This document shows positions 40,201-41,214 of a stretch of 41,214 bases of DNA, piece by piece; within the stretch, counting starts at the first letter, position 1, and each line of letters begins with the position of its first letter. A program made the translations under genes and the position numbers. The notes below the pieces were generated by a model. That model did no database searches. It worked only from the letters and a program-made list of their open reading frames with translations, and was not told the DNA's origin. The stretch covers positions 377,112 through 418,325 of the forward strand of contig BFEA01000007.1 of assembly GCA_003427395.1 (NCBI GenBank). The letters are read 5' to 3'. Origin of the DNA: Chara braunii (taxonomy: Eukaryota; Streptophyta; Charophyceae; Charales; Characeae).

Positions 40201-41214
40201 GTTTATTTCTAATTGATTACTTTCTTGATTTTTTATTTCTTATTTTATTAAATTATTTATTTTACTATTGCGTGTTTTTTTTTATGACAATATTTGTGTA
40301 TGTGTGTGTTTGTGTTGGGGGGAGGGGAGGGAGGACCCCTCCCCCACCAATCAATCAATCAATCAATCAACCAAAAAATCAATCAATCAGAAAAACAATC
40401 AATCAATCAATCAATATTTCTGAATTTTTCCTTTTTTTTTTAATGTTTTTTTTTCACACACCACACCCCCCCCAAAAAAAATCTTCTTTTTCAACTTTTT
40501 TTTCTTCAAGGGGTTAGGGTCGGGATTCCGAAATCTCAATCTGCTACCCCCACCCCCAACCCCCTCTCCCCTCGGCCGGGGCGGGCCACGGCCGGCCACG
40601 CCCGTCGCCGTCATGACCGCGACCTCGCAGCTGCGGCTGCAGGCCGCGGTCGTGGCCACGGTGACCACGGCCGCAGGGGATTCGTAGCCCTCCCCCACTA
40701 ACCCTTGCAAGATCCGATCTGAATCTGGGCACGACCTCCGACGACCCTTTTTTTTGTTTGTGTTTCCTTTTTCTTTTCGCACACAAAACTCAGACAACCA
40801 AAAAACAATTGTGAACCACTGCTTGTCCACTGGCCCAACAAACAAAAATGAAAAAAAATAAAAATCACCACAGGATTTATTTACTTCCTTTAATTTCGTT
40901 TTTTATTTTTTTTCCATCCTCAAAATATCAGGCCCCAAACAAAAGAAAAATTATACTTGTTTTGACCCTACACGCCTATATTGTTTTTTTGTTTTTTGCC
41001 TATTTTCTTAGGAATAAAAAATATCATAAAGCTTTCGGTTACACTCGACCGCAAGCGGTGGGCCCTGGCGGTCACCATCCCGACCGCATGCAGTCAGCAG
41101 CCCCATGGTCATGACCGCGGGTGATACATAGCCGCGGGGTTCGGATCCCAAAATGGGAATGAATCTTCCCGCGCGCACGGAAGATTCATTCTCATTTTGC
41201 ACATTTGAGACGTG
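40201..41214. repeat. Low-complexity end of window with palindromes
   Basis: (AATC)n at 40347-40415. GC-rich blocks at 40570-40690 and 41045-41140 share ATGACCGCG and CCACGG-type motifs. 41148-41197 is a palindrome (AATGAATCTTCC, short centre, GGAAGATTCATT) belonging to family M. No gene is supported. Confidence 0.55.

Overview
The window is eukaryotic nuclear DNA from a large, repeat-dominated genome. Nearly all recognisable coding sequence belongs to decayed or recent mobile elements, separated by microsatellites, long homopolymer runs, foldback elements and non-autonomous DNA transposons. The only host-gene-like material is a few minus-strand exons between 2.0 and 5.9 kb. A permuted Penelope-like element (nuclease upstream of reverse transcriptase) and a Ty3 element with a chromodomain-like tail suggest the green lineage, perhaps a streptophyte alga such as Chara. 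This assignment is inference; no ribosomal, organellar or housekeeping marker is present. An assembly gap (Ns) occupies 21921-22623.

Layout. 0-6 kb: GA microsatellites and minus-strand exons of two unidentified, coiled-coil-rich genes; one exon is flanked by (CA)n and (TG)n. 6.6-9.5 kb: the 3' part of a Ty3/gypsy chromovirus-like element and a 5'-truncated Penelope-like reverse transcriptase, both on the minus strand. 9.6-12.85 kb: a decayed LINE with an AP-endonuclease domain whose central part is triplicated in tandem. 12.9-20.1 kb: a dispersed A-rich/TA-rich repeat family carrying hammerhead-like motifs, foldback elements, a 143-bp tandem array and SINE pieces. 20.1-27.9 kb: short tandem duplications, a tRNA-headed SINE, the gap, and two hAT-like MITEs with target-site duplications.

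27.9-33.5 kb holds the main find: an end-to-end Penelope-like retroelement with an 11-bp target-site duplication, two ~290-bp direct terminal repeats (pLTRs) each containing an intact minimal type I hammerhead ribozyme, a gag-like ORF1 (CCHC knuckle, coiled coil, SAP-like motif), a GIY-YIG endonuclease and then the reverse transcriptase. The nuclease-before-RT order is that of the permuted Chlamys/Naiad types. The coding region carries two frameshifts and a TAG, and three further interruptions that are all TGA. The expected cycle is transcription, ribozyme processing at pLTR boundaries, RNP formation by ORF1, and target-primed reverse transcription from a GIY-YIG nick; this copy looks defective unless TGA is recoded.

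33.6-41.2 kb: three further hAT-like non-autonomous elements. One, 2.03 kb long, contains three ~645-bp tandem repeats, each with a type III hammerhead motif; only the third keeps a complete catalytic core. The window therefore holds two ribozyme architectures in unrelated element classes.
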